Below, piece after piece: positions 14,088 through 21,103 of a stretch of 23,818 nucleotides of DNA. This DNA is from a virus, in IMG/VR virus record IMGVR_UViG_3300030519_000313, positions 1 through 23,818 of that record, one strand, 5' to 3'. Under the pieces are notes generated by a model. The model was not told where the DNA came from. It searched no databases and was given only the letters and a program-made list of their open reading frames with translations. Made by a program: the position numbers and the translations under genes. Every line of letters starts with the position of its first letter. Positions within the stretch are counted from its first letter, which is position 1.

Positions 14088-14561
14088 TTACACCCCCTTC
14101 CAGGTGGGATCAGGGACCTCCTCGTCCTTCCCCCAGGATGTCCGGTCGAAAGTCACCCTCCAGGTCCCGGCCCTTGCTCCCCAATCCAGAGAGAATATGG
14201 AGCGGTCACAGGCAGGGTTCATGCCCTTGATAAACGAACCCATGAGGTGAAGGTGGGACTGGGATTGCTGGTCCCGTTCGTCATCGAGCATCTTTTGGCC
14301 AATGGCGAGGGTATAGCCGCCCTCGAAAGCCTCGGCCGGGCTCCAGCTCTGGTAGCCGTCCTCGTAGATCACATAGTAGCCACCGGGTTGCGGATCGTGC
14401 TTCAGGACGTAGCCGGCGGGGACGGGGACGGAATAACCATCTTCCCCGACCAACCTGGTTTCGCTGGGGGTGGCTTTGTCGAAGACGACACTATGGATTT
14501 TGAAGGCGTGGACCTTCTTGTGGCAGACATAGAGGGGAATCAGGAGGGGATCGGTGGTCAT
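14088..14561 (-). CDS. Phage protein of unknown function
   Basis: A 157-residue protein starting at ATG 14561 behind AAAGGA. The sequence LYVCHKKVHAFKI near the start and GYVLKHDPQPGGYYVIYEDGYQSWSPAEAFEGGY in the middle match a pattern I recall from many phage hypothetical proteins (a CHK-V-A-KI opening and a YEDGY-S-SPA-AFE-GY core). Function is not established. The C-terminal third is less typical. The long open frame to 14873 is shadow sequence over the membrane gene. Confidence 0.7.
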   Translation of the reverse strand: MTTDPLLIPLYVCHKKVHAFKIHSVVFDKATPSETRLVGEDGYSVPVPAGYVLKHDPQPGGYYVIYEDGYQSWSPAEAFEGGYTLAIGQKMLDDERDQQSQSHLHLMGSFIKGMNPACDRSIFSLDWGARAGTWRVTFDRTSWGKDEEVPDPTWKGV

Positions 14562-14596
14562 GGCATTCCTTTGAGCGAGAGAGGGATGGATCCGGG

Positions 14597-14806
14597 TTAT
14601 CCGATGTAGCCCATGACGCAGCCCAGGGGCACGATGAAGATGCCGGCGATGCGGACGATCACGACGGGGTGGAACGGGGCAGCGGAGTGGCAGAGCTTGA
14701 CGATGTTGGCGATCCAGCCACCAACGGATGCGATCCCGACGGTGGCGATGAGCAGGGCGAGAACGGCCCCGGTGGCGGTGGATCCTGCTTGCTTGATGCG
14801 GTTCAT
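14597..14806 (-). CDS. Small two-helix membrane protein
   Basis: A 69-residue protein with two predicted membrane segments (about 12-33 and 48-68) separated by a short loop, and a basic N terminus. The start at 14806 has a strong AAGGAG site. The pattern ending IVRIAGIFIVPLGCVMGYIG, with GWIANIVKL in the first helix, is familiar from small membrane proteins in many phages. A holin role is possible by size and topology, but no endolysin is nearby and the family is not a known holin, so it remains an unassigned membrane protein. Confidence 0.75.
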   Translation of the reverse strand: MNRIKQAGSTATGAVLALLIATVGIASVGGWIANIVKLCHSAAPFHPVVIVRIAGIFIVPLGCVMGYIG

Positions 14807-14845
14807 AGGGGCTCCTTGTGGCGGTTGGGTTGGGGCAGTTCAGAG

Positions 14846-14866
14846 AAGGGGGGATAGGCCCCCCTT
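14846..14866. terminator. Strong hairpin in an intergenic gap
   Basis: AAGGGGGG (14846-14853) pairs perfectly with CCCCCCTT (14859-14866) around ATAGG. It lies in the 100-base gap between minus-strand genes ending at 14907 and starting at 14806. No U-run follows on the minus strand, so partial termination or transcript processing within the operon is more likely than a full stop. Apart from this hairpin and the ribosome site of the next gene, the gap shows nothing. Confidence 0.45.
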
Positions 14867-14906
14867 CATTCAAATGCCAGGGGTCCGGGCTAGGCCGGGG
14901 CGGAGG

Positions 14907-15083
14907 TCAGGACGCAGCCCTCTCGCTCCAATCGACCTTGAAGCGGGGGTCACGGAACGGCCTACCGTCCCGACGGCCAAGAGGACAGACCACCATCCGG
15001 CGGTAGGCTGGGATGATGGGCGCCAAACACCAGCGCAGAGGCAGGGCGGGCATGGCGCAGAAGGGGAAGGCGAAGCTGATCAT
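14907..15083 (-). CDS. Hypothetical 58-residue protein
   Basis: ATG at 15083 overlaps the upstream stop (ATGA). The N-terminal half is hydrophobic with prolines and three cysteines (ISFAFPFCAMPALPLRWCLAPIIPAYRRMVVC) and could be a short membrane or zinc-associated segment. The C-terminal half is basic and polar. No family recognised. Kept because of the coupling overlap and absence of a better frame; moderate to low confidence. Confidence 0.45.
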   Translation of the reverse strand: MISFAFPFCAMPALPLRWCLAPIIPAYRRMVVCPLGRRDGRPFRDPRFKVDWSERAAS

Positions 15084-15316
15084 AGGCCCAGGATCTCCAG
15101 GCATTTTTCGGCGATCTCGCGGGGGTTTTCCTCCCCGATATGGTCCGGGTGGTCAATGTAATCGCCCGGCCAGCTTGCGATCCGTTGAAGAATGGACGCC
15201 AGGAGGTCTTCCGCGCTGACTTCCTCCTCATCGTCCTCGTCGGGCTCAACCCGATGGACCGTTGGGCGGCCGGGATCCCGCCGGTCGAAGGCGACAAGAT
15301 TTGTCGTTTCGTTCAT
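15080..15316 (-). CDS. Hypothetical acidic protein
   Basis: A 78-residue protein. The ATG at 15316 overlaps the upstream stop in ATGA, better than a GTG at 15325. An acidic patch (PDEDDEEEVSAED) precedes a helix LLASILQRIASW and a C-terminal stretch ending PREIAEKCLEILGL. No recognised family. The strongly acidic centre is like that of small phage inhibitors or DNA mimics, but the evidence is only composition. Confidence 0.6.
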   Translation of the reverse strand: MNETTNLVAFDRRDPGRPTVHRVEPDEDDEEEVSAEDLLASILQRIASWPGDYIDHPDHIGEENPREIAEKCLEILGL

Positions 15317-15963
15317 GCCATACACCCCGCAAAGGCGAACTCAGCCAAGTTTCCAACCCGAGCATCGGCGCCCAGGGAGGTCAACCTGACAAGATGGGAT
15401 CCATCCTCCAGGACAGCAGCGCAGTCTCGGCCGTCGGCAGAGATGATCACCTGGACAATGTGGTGCTGGACGGGCGCCTTGGCCGGGCGGGGCTTGTGGT
15501 CCTTGTGCCGGATGAATGGCGGGAAGGGAGGAATGGGTGGGAGGTCGGGCATGGCCAGGCCGCCCTCCCGGGCAATGACCTTGATCTGGCCGAGGGTGGA
15601 CCTAGCCTGGCTCCGGTACCGTTTGCTGGCCGGGTCAGTCTTCAGGCGCTCGATGACCACCAGATAGGCGGCGGAGCGGGTGGCAATCTTGTCGGCGCTG
15701 GTTTTGGACCGGAAGGGGGCCGTTGGACTCAATGGCTTGGCTTTGGCCTTGGGTGCCAGGAGGGCCACGACGGGACAAACCGCAGGGACAGGGGCGGGCT
15801 CAGGGGTCGCGTCAGCCGTGATGAATGCCTCCAGGCGGGCAACCTGGGCCCCGTTGTCCATCTTCCATCGATGCATGGCCGGGAGGTCGTCATCCCAGGG
15901 CTTGGTGTCCAGGATCATTTCGAGCTGATGGACGGCTTCGGCGGTGGTGAGGTGGTCGGTCAT
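15313..15963 (-). CDS. Hypothetical 216-residue protein
   Basis: Start and stop overlap neighbours by four bases each. Residues 1-50 form a helical N terminus (TTAEAVHQLEMILDT). Residues about 52-85 are an alanine/proline/lysine-rich linker. Residues 85-130 carry a basic helical segment (SADKIATRSAAYLVVIERLKTDPASKRYRSQARSTLGQI). The C-terminal 60 residues look beta-rich (HHIVQVIISADGRDCAAVLEDGSHLVRL). No family recognised. The linker and basic centre suggest a two-part protein that might bind nucleic acid, which is inference. Confidence 0.6.
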   Translation of the reverse strand: MTDHLTTAEAVHQLEMILDTKPWDDDLPAMHRWKMDNGAQVARLEAFITADATPEPAPVPAVCPVVALLAPKAKAKPLSPTAPFRSKTSADKIATRSAAYLVVIERLKTDPASKRYRSQARSTLGQIKVIAREGGLAMPDLPPIPPFPPFIRHKDHKPRPAKAPVQHHIVQVIISADGRDCAAVLEDGSHLVRLTSLGADARVGNLAEFAFAGCMA

Positions 15964-16190
15964 GGGGTTACCTCAATCTCAGAAAGGTCCATTTCAGTTC
16001 GCTTGGTCCCACGGGCGTAGATGGTGACAAAGGGGCCCGCCTTGGCCGCACCATCCGGCATTCGGGTGACCCATTCCGCCCCATACCATCCGCCACGGTT
16101 ATTGCCTGGGAAAGCAGGCCCAGCCTGCATGGATACCTGATCCTCGGGTTGGCACTTGGCGAGGATGGCCTGGAGGTCCGCGACGGTCAT
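15960..16190 (-). CDS. Small phage protein of the V-DL-ALL-C type
   Basis: A 76-residue protein opening TVADLQAILAKCQPEDQV, which matches the helix-turn start of a common small phage family and also the 42-residue protein at 5559-5687 on the other strand. The rest (GGWYGAEWVTRMPDG, FVTIYARGTKRTEMDLSEIEV) predicts a small beta domain. The function of the family is unknown. Overlaps of ATGA type link it to both neighbours. Confidence 0.65.
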   Translation of the reverse strand: MTVADLQAILAKCQPEDQVSMQAGPAFPGNNRGGWYGAEWVTRMPDGAAKAGPFVTIYARGTKRTEMDLSEIEVTP

Positions 16191-16786
16191 GGCTTCACTT
16201 CCAGGGCAACATGGACTTGGGCGACGAGTTTCAGGAGGTCCCCGGCGCCGTCCCCGGTGGCTTGGTCCAGGAGGCGCCCGGCCGCCCCGTCACCAAACAT
16301 GCAGATCAGGCCGGCGCGGATCGAGCGGTGCAGCTTGGCAGCGGCGGCAGCGTCCTCGTCGGACCCAGCTAGGAGGCCATACCAGGCCGACAGGGCGAAG
16401 GATGCCTGGGCAGCCACGGCCCACCAGCCAGCCTCAGCCATGGCGATCATGGGCCCGCGTTCCTCGAAGGCGGCGGTTGCGGCAGCGGTTGCCCGGGACA
16501 GGAAGGCGGGGGCAGTGTAGCTCCCTCTCGACCCCAGGACGGAGGCCATCTCCCGGGCCATCTCCAGCAGCCGCTCGGTCACCCGGGAGTGCCCGGCGTT
16601 TAGGTAGAGGGTATGCAGAGCCCAGACGTGGGCCATACAGGTGCCCCAGCAGACCGTCACGGCGTCCAGGTCGGCGTCGATAGGGGAGAGGTCAATCGGG
16701 AGCAGGTAGGGGGCACCAGGGAGGCCCTTGATGGGTTCCGGGGAGATTCCCCAGGGGATGCGGGGCACGATGATTCCACGGAGCAT
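16187..16786 (-). CDS. Hypothetical 199-residue alanine-rich helical protein
   Basis: Starts two bases before the stop-to-start junction with the putative small terminase (TGA then ATG). The first 45 residues contain several prolines and beta-like stretches. The remainder is strongly helical and alanine-rich (LEMAREMASVLGS, ATAAATAAFEERGPMIAMAEAGWWAVAAQASFALSAWYGLL), without a clear membrane signature. No family recognised. Its location directly after the terminase-like gene could point to a packaging or morphogenesis role, but nothing in the sequence proves it. Confidence 0.6.
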   Translation of the reverse strand: MLRGIIVPRIPWGISPEPIKGLPGAPYLLPIDLSPIDADLDAVTVCWGTCMAHVWALHTLYLNAGHSRVTERLLEMAREMASVLGSRGSYTAPAFLSRATAAATAAFEERGPMIAMAEAGWWAVAAQASFALSAWYGLLAGSDEDAAAAAKLHRSIRAGLICMFGDGAAGRLLDQATGDGAGDLLKLVAQVHVALEVKP

Positions 16787-17494
16787 TCAGCTACCTCTCT
16801 GGGGGGTGACGACCCCGCCGATTTCGGGCCCTTCCAGGTCATCCTGGGCGAGGATGATCCGGGCCGGCGCGGGGGCGAGGGTGATGAACTGGGTCCAGTC
16901 GACGGTGACGCCAGAGCCTTCCCCGTCCGCCGGCTTGCCCATGGCGACCTCAACGACTTGCTGGGCACCCCGGAGGGAACCGGCCAGCCGCTGGAGACCC
17001 TTCTCGTCCAGGTCTCCCTGGCGGAGTTTGCGGGCGACCTGGGCCTGGATCTGTTGTCCCGTGGCAGCGAAGGCCACCTGGGAGCGGACGCGACGGTCGG
17101 CCAGCTCCTGGATGAGGCGGGCATCTTCCTGGGTCCTCAGTTCACGCTGGAACGCATCCCGCTTCTCGCTCCATTCGCCTTCACGCGCCCTCATGTAAAT
17201 CATGGTTTCGCTGATGTTGAACGCTCTCGCAACCTCGGCAAGGGTCGGCCAACGGCGCACATCGTCCACATTTGGGTTTTCGGGCAGAATCCCGTTGATG
17301 AACTGTCTCGCAACCTCCATCCATGCAATCTTTCGGGTGCGGGTGCGACGTTCCTTTTTGACGACAGGGGCAGGGGCTGGAGCTGGCTTCACCTTGGCTA
17401 TTTGTTTGATTTTCTTCGGCTTAACAACTTCGGCCTTTTGCCCCTTCGGGACGAGCCGCTTGACAGCCTTCTTCCTCGGCTTGGTCCCGGTCAT
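16787..17494 (-). CDS. Putative terminase small subunit / helix-turn-helix DNA-binding protein
   Basis: A 235-residue protein starting at ATG 17494 in an ATGA overlap. Residues 1-55 are lysine/proline-rich and probably disordered. A helix-turn-helix follows at about 84-105 (TLAEVARAFNISETMIYMRAREGEW), a typical recognition fold of small terminases that bind the packaging site. Residues 110-190 are a helical, charged region (FQRELRTQEDARLIQELADRRVRSQ and QIQAQVARKLRQGDLDEKGLQRLAGSLRGAQQ), like their oligomerisation domains. This size and order fit many small terminases. It is separated from the large terminase by twelve genes, which is unusual, so another DNA-binding role is possible. The longer frame to 17548 is not used. 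Confidence 0.65.
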   Translation of the reverse strand: MTGTKPRKKAVKRLVPKGQKAEVVKPKKIKQIAKVKPAPAPAPVVKKERRTRTRKIAWMEVARQFINGILPENPNVDDVRRWPTLAEVARAFNISETMIYMRAREGEWSEKRDAFQRELRTQEDARLIQELADRRVRSQVAFAATGQQIQAQVARKLRQGDLDEKGLQRLAGSLRGAQQVVEVAMGKPADGEGSGVTVDWTQFITLAPAPARIILAQDDLEGPEIGGVVTPQRGS

Positions 17495-17724
17495 TTCGCC
17501 CGCCTTTGGGGTGATTTCGTGAGGTGCCAGAGGCGGCAATGGGGGCACCGGTAGGCATAGAGCAGGATCCCGTCAGCCTTGAACGCCTTGGCCGCGTTGC
17601 ACTTGGCGATCCGCTCCGTCTTACGGGCGATCTTCGCCTGGGGGCACGACCTCATAATCAAGGGGTCGGTCACCTTGTCGGTGTATTTCTTCCGGCGGTT
17701 GAAATGGGCCTTGAGCGGGATCAT
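17491..17724 (-). CDS. Small zinc-ribbon-like phage protein
   Basis: A 77-residue basic protein with the ending YAYRCPHCRLWHLTKSP. This C-x2-C-x3-H arrangement, together with an upstream C28 and C43, resembles a small phage family whose members end in Y-CP-C--WHLT. A zinc knuckle and nucleic-acid binding are likely. The start at 17724 follows a GAGG site overlapping the upstream stop. Function unknown. Confidence 0.7.
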   Translation of the reverse strand: MIPLKAHFNRRKKYTDKVTDPLIMRSCPQAKIARKTERIAKCNAAKAFKADGILLYAYRCPHCRLWHLTKSPQRRAK

Positions 17725-17733
17725 GCGGATGCC

Positions 17734-18006
17734 TCAGTTGGTCTTCGCCCGACGCATGGAGAGGGGAGTCGACTCCTTGACCCACCACCTGGTGCCACCC
17801 TGGATGGGGGAGGCATGGAGGGCGCAGATGGACATAGCCAGCTCCATGTCGGCCTGGCTCACGTCGACGGCGCCGCCGGCCTTCCAGACGAGGGTGGAGA
17901 CCAGGATGCGGAGGGCCAGTAGCTCGGCCTTGAGGGCTTCCTTGGTTTCCGGGACCATCAGGGGAATGTCGGGGGTGGGGGGCAGGTTCTTCAGGTTCTG
18001 GCTCAT
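17734..18006 (-). CDS. Hypothetical 90-residue protein
   Basis: Start ATG 18006 overlaps the upstream stop. After a proline-rich N terminus (NLPPTPDIPLMVP), a helix KEALKAELLALRILVSTLVWKAGGAV is followed by a second, DVSQADMELAMSICALHA, and a polar tail. No family recognised. The layout, with a leucine-rich helix, could support dimerisation. Confidence 0.6.
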   Translation of the reverse strand: MSQNLKNLPPTPDIPLMVPETKEALKAELLALRILVSTLVWKAGGAVDVSQADMELAMSICALHASPIQGGTRWWVKESTPLSMRRAKTN

Positions 18007-18236
18007 GCGGACTCCGGGAATTCGACAATCAGAAACAGGGCATCGGGGAAGGGGCTCGGAGTCACGGGAAGGTCGAGGAGCTTCACGAAACGGGTATCAG
18101 GCACCTTGTCATCGAGTCCCATTTCATAGACCAGGGCCTTGGCCGCGTTCTCCCCGACAGCCAGCCCGACGACCATCAGCCCCCGGCCCCGGGCGTTGGC
18201 CACGTTGAGCTTGATGGAGTAGAGGCTATGCCTCAT
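18003..18236 (-). CDS. Hypothetical 77-residue protein
   Basis: I chose the ATG at 18236, with CGAGGA about eight bases upstream; another ATG at 18242 would add two residues. The sequence predicts a compact alpha/beta protein (SLYSIKLNVANARGRGLMVVGLAVGENAAKALVYEMGL, then DALFLIVEFPES). No family is recognised. It overlaps the genes on both sides. Confidence 0.6.
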   Translation of the reverse strand: MRHSLYSIKLNVANARGRGLMVVGLAVGENAAKALVYEMGLDDKVPDTRFVKLLDLPVTPSPFPDALFLIVEFPESA

Positions 18237-18537
18237 GGCCATCCTCGGTGTGGCAATGGAGGGTGGCGGGCTGGATCACTTCGGCGTCCATCACGTCTGC
18301 CTCCATGTCGTCGGCGCTGGGTCGGGCATTGGGCCCGCGAAGGCGGAGCACCCAGCCGTGGCCGATGGGGTCCTGGTCGATGGTGATGCCGCTCCCGTCC
18401 CATTGGGCCCGCACGGCGGCGGCATAGGAGACCCGGAGGGATCCGCCCAGGGCAGCGATGGCGAGTACCAGGAGGGTGGGGATGGCGGGCTCGTCAAGGG
18501 GCGCCATGTGCCCGGGGAATTCTTTCTCGAAGGTCAC
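18226..18537 (-). CDS. Hypothetical 103-residue protein
   Basis: Starts at GTG 18537 in a GTGA overlap, with GAGGTGAAG upstream. A hydrophobic stretch AIPTLLVLAIAALGGSLRVSYAAAV (about 18-42) could be one membrane helix or a buried helix. Next comes GITIDQDPIGHGWVLRLRGP, predicted as beta strands, and an acidic tail. No family recognised. Neighbouring overlaps support it as a real gene. Confidence 0.6.
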   Translation of the reverse strand: MTFEKEFPGHMAPLDEPAIPTLLVLAIAALGGSLRVSYAAAVRAQWDGSGITIDQDPIGHGWVLRLRGPNARPSADDMEADVMDAEVIQPATLHCHTEDGHEA

Positions 18538-18767
18538 GGCTTCACCTCCCTGGATGGAGCGAAGCACTTCAGACGCCCAACCTCACGGCCATCGCTGGTA
18601 ATGATGGCTCCGACAAGGGGAACGACGCCCAGTTCGGCATTGATCGCGTCGACCAGCACGGCAGCCAGGGACTTGACCTGTTCCGACCGGACCCCAAGCA
18701 CTCGCCCCGGGCGGGCCTCGCGGTAACGGGCCTCCACTTTGGCCATGATGTCTTCCAGGATCAGCAT
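18534..18767 (-). CDS. Hypothetical 77-residue protein
   Basis: Start ATG 18767 with a near-perfect AAGGAGGT, overlapping the methyltransferase stop by seven bases. The protein has a helical first half (EDIMAKVEARYREARPG, SEQVKSLAAVLVDAINAELG) and a short beta ending (GAIITSDGREVGRLKCF). No family recognised. Its strong ribosome site implies high expression relative to neighbours. Confidence 0.65.
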   Translation of the reverse strand: MLILEDIMAKVEARYREARPGRVLGVRSEQVKSLAAVLVDAINAELGVVPLVGAIITSDGREVGRLKCFAPSREVKP

Positions 18768-20140
18768 GTGACCTCCTTGCCGCCGCGCATGACCCGGGCG
18801 GTTCGGCCGGTGGCGTCCTGCCAGCGTTCCAAGATGCACTGGGCGAATTTGGGATCGAGTTCCAGGGAATTGCAGCGCCGGCCCATGGATTCACAGGTGA
18901 TCAGGGTTGAGCCGGAGCCGCCGAAGGGATCCAGCACCAGCATCCCGGAGCGGCTGGAGTTCGTGATGGGCTTGCGGAGCAGCTCGACCGGCTTCTGGGT
19001 CGGGTGGCAGCGGTTCGCCAGTTCCCGGCCGCAGTTCCAGACCGTGGTCTGGGCTTTGTCGCCGCGCCAGAATTCCTTCTCTCCATTCCGGGCGGCGTAG
19101 ATGACGGTCTCGTGGGCCGGGACATAGATCAGCGGCACCGCGCCATCCTTGGCGGCCAGGGCGACGGGCTCGTGCATCCAGCGATAGTGCTGGAAGCCAT
19201 ACCCGGCCTGATTCTTGGTCCAGATGATTTGGGTTTTGATGGTCAGGCCAGCGGAGGCCAGGCAGGACTCGAAGGTCGCATGGAGGCGGATGGGATAGAA
19301 CACATAGAAGGCCGCGTCCTTCTTGGTTGCGGCCGACATCCCCAGGAACGCCTTGACCAGGAACTGCCCGAATTCCTCGGGGGTCTGGTTGTCGTTCTTG
19401 ATTTTCTTGGGGTTCTTGCCGGCCTTCCCTTGGGACTTGGCGACCCATTGGGGGGCCTCGTAATCGACGTTGTAGGGCGGGTCCGTCAGCACCATGTCGG
19501 CTTCCTCGCCATCCATGAGGAGAGCCAGGTTCGCCGGGTCGGTGCAGTCCGCCACCAGGAGGCGATGCTGACCTAGCAGCACCAGGTCTCCGAGCTGGAT
19601 CCAGGGTTGCGCCGGGGGATCGGGAACAGCGTCGGGGTCGGCGCCATCTTTCAGGCCGGAGGCGTCCTGAGGGAACAGTTCCGCCAGGGCATCCGCATCA
19701 AATCCGGTCAGGTCCATATCGAAGGCGCCGGTATCCAGCTCCGCCAGGATCGACTTCAGCTCCGGCAGCTTCCAGGTGGAAAGGTCGGTCAGGCGATTGT
19801 CCACCAGGGAGTAGGCGGCAGCTTCCTCGTCGGTCATCCGGGCCCAGATCGCGGGCACTTCCGGGTCATCCTTTCCGGCGATGATCTTCAGGGCGGCCAG
19901 CCGACCGTGGCCGGCAACGCACATGTTGGTTCCCTCCTGGAGCAGGAAGGGGGCAATGAACCCGTGGCCCTTGATGCTTTTAACCAGGAGGGCGATCTGT
20001 TCGGCGTCGTGGGCCCGAGCGTTCATGTGGAACGGCACGATCTTGGACAGCTTGATCCGCCCCGCCCGGCCCCGGGAAAGGATGTCCTGGAGGTCCACGG
20101 AGGATTCCGATTCAGGCTCGGGCGAGGTTTTCTTGGGCAT
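18761..20140 (-). CDS. ParB-domain / DNA methyltransferase fusion
   Basis: A 459-residue bifunctional-looking protein. Residues about 28-160 form a ParB/sulfiredoxin-like domain (KIVPFHMNARAHDAEQIALL, CVAGHGRLAALK, then ADSLVDNRLTDLS-type sequence). Residues about 175-455 form a beta-class DNA amino-methyltransferase with the catalytic motif TDPPYNVDY (219-227), HPTQKPVEL (379-387) and the SAM-binding LDPFGGSGST (403-412). The DPPY form is usual for N6-adenine methylation, though N4-cytosine is possible. Such ParB-methyltransferase fusions are frequent in phages and mobile elements, where the ParB part may guide or load the enzyme on DNA. No restriction enzyme is adjacent. The start touches the upstream stop (TAATG). 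Confidence 0.93.
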   Translation of the reverse strand: MPKKTSPEPESESSVDLQDILSRGRAGRIKLSKIVPFHMNARAHDAEQIALLVKSIKGHGFIAPFLLQEGTNMCVAGHGRLAALKIIAGKDDPEVPAIWARMTDEEAAAYSLVDNRLTDLSTWKLPELKSILAELDTGAFDMDLTGFDADALAELFPQDASGLKDGADPDAVPDPPAQPWIQLGDLVLLGQHRLLVADCTDPANLALLMDGEEADMVLTDPPYNVDYEAPQWVAKSQGKAGKNPKKIKNDNQTPEEFGQFLVKAFLGMSAATKKDAAFYVFYPIRLHATFESCLASAGLTIKTQIIWTKNQAGYGFQHYRWMHEPVALAAKDGAVPLIYVPAHETVIYAARNGEKEFWRGDKAQTTVWNCGRELANRCHPTQKPVELLRKPITNSSRSGMLVLDPFGGSGSTLITCESMGRRCNSLELDPKFAQCILERWQDATGRTARVMRGGKEVTC

Positions 20141-20613
20141 TAGGCAACCTCATGAACGGTGTATTGGGTTTCGAGTCTCAGGGCCGGGATCGGCGCCACC
20201 AAGGGCGGCGGCATGATGAATCCACGGGTGACACAGGTGTTCGCCCAGGCCACGGCATCCAGTTCGGAGCCGTAAATCTTGATCCAGGTCGTGCGGCCGG
20301 CGTGAAGGGCGACCCCGAGTTTCCCGTAATTGGCATGATGCCGCTCGCAGAGCCCGAAGGTCTCGAAGTGGCTGGCCCGCACGGTTCCGTATCCGGTCCC
20401 ATCGGGGCGGGTCTTGGAGTGGTGGACCTGGCAGTCCACCCGCTGGCCCAGTTCGCGCCAGCATCCGTAGCATCCCAGCGCATGGACGGCATCCAGGTGG
20501 GCTTGTTCGGCAACATTGTGTGACTTCCTCCGGGTCCGCTTGGCCAGGCCCTTGGACTTCATGGGTTTGGAACGAAGGAAAGGCTTCTTGCGCCGGAGGG
20601 GACTGGTTTTCAT
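20140..20613 (-). CDS. Ref-like RecA-dependent nuclease / HNH-type zinc protein
   Basis: A 157-residue protein with a very basic N terminus (first 32 residues) followed by a zinc-binding nuclease-like domain: C48-x2-C51, C61, H64-H65, then C89, H92-H93 and H104. The layout CYGCW, VHHSKT, GLCERHHANYG matches my memory of the P1 Ref (RecA-enhanced) nuclease family and related HNH proteins. Ref cuts DNA at RecA-coated strand-invasion sites. A role in recombination or stimulated cleavage during replication is therefore possible. It is overlapped on both sides by neighbours, including the ParB-methyltransferase gene. Nuclease fold likely; the specific function is inference. Confidence 0.8.
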   Translation of the reverse strand: MKTSPLRRKKPFLRSKPMKSKGLAKRTRRKSHNVAEQAHLDAVHALGCYGCWRELGQRVDCQVHHSKTRPDGTGYGTVRASHFETFGLCERHHANYGKLGVALHAGRTTWIKIYGSELDAVAWANTCVTRGFIMPPPLVAPIPALRLETQYTVHEVA

Positions 20614-20708
20614 TTGGCCCCCCGTTTATTTAGGCGATGAATGACGTAGAAGGCCAATGGCCACCACAAAACGCTGAAAATGACGACGAATTCTAGTCGG
20701 TTGTTCAT
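20610..20708 (-). CDS. Tiny single-span membrane protein
   Basis: A 32-residue frame, with ATG 20708 overlapping the upstream stop (ATGA) and its own stop overlapping the nuclease start. Residues 7-23 are hydrophobic (FVVIFSVLWWPLAFYVI), followed by a basic tail, so a single membrane helix with the C terminus inside is likely. The longer open frame upstream is shadow sequence. No family recognised. Confidence 0.5.
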   Translation of the reverse strand: MNNRLEFVVIFSVLWWPLAFYVIHRLNKRGAK

Positions 20709-21103
20709 GAGGTCGCCTTGAGGACCTGGGTCGTCTTCAGCGTCTTGACCGATCCGCCATAGGCATGGGTCTGATACCAGACGAATCCCCATGGTTCGAC
20801 GGCTCGGGCCTCAGCGAGGCGGACGTAGAGGGGATACGACTCCCGCAGGGGTGCGTCGGGGCCCAAGGCATGAAGGGCCCAGCGGGAAACACCCTGGGCA
20901 ATGGCCACGTTCATGGCTCTGGCGTAGCTCTTTTTCAGGCGCCGATAACCAACAGCGATGGCAAGGTGTTCATTTTCGACACCGGCCGCCTCACAGCGAT
21001 GGATCAAGGCTCCAAGGAATTTTGCCGCATCAGGCCGGACACCGCTTGCATCTTCACAGGCCCCAAGGAGCAACTCGATGCTTCGATTGATCGGTTGACC
21101 CAT
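20705..21103 (-). CDS. Hypothetical 132-residue protein
   Basis: The first gene after the AT-rich leader, starting at ATG 21103 behind CGGGGTG. The N-terminal two thirds are helical (RSIELLLGACEDAS, AAKFLGALIHRCEAAG, HLAIAVGYRRLKKSYARAMNVAIAQGVS) and the C-terminal third is aromatic and mixed. No family recognised. It heads a polycistron that includes the nuclease and the ParB-methyltransferase, so it may be a regulatory or DNA-interacting protein, but there is no motif to support that. Confidence 0.6.
   Translation of the reverse strand: MGQPINRSIELLLGACEDASGVRPDAAKFLGALIHRCEAAGVENEHLAIAVGYRRLKKSYARAMNVAIAQGVSRWALHALGPDAPLRESYPLYVRLAEARAVEPWGFVWYQTHAYGGSVKTLKTTQVLKATS

Noticed and set aside
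14597-14806. Firm holin assignment for the two-helix membrane protein
   Set aside because: No endolysin or spanin genes nearby and no match to a known holin pattern; left as unassigned membrane protein.
16613-17554. Plus-strand frame of 313 codons
   Set aside because: Opposite two coupled minus-strand genes with ATGA overlaps; no domain visible.
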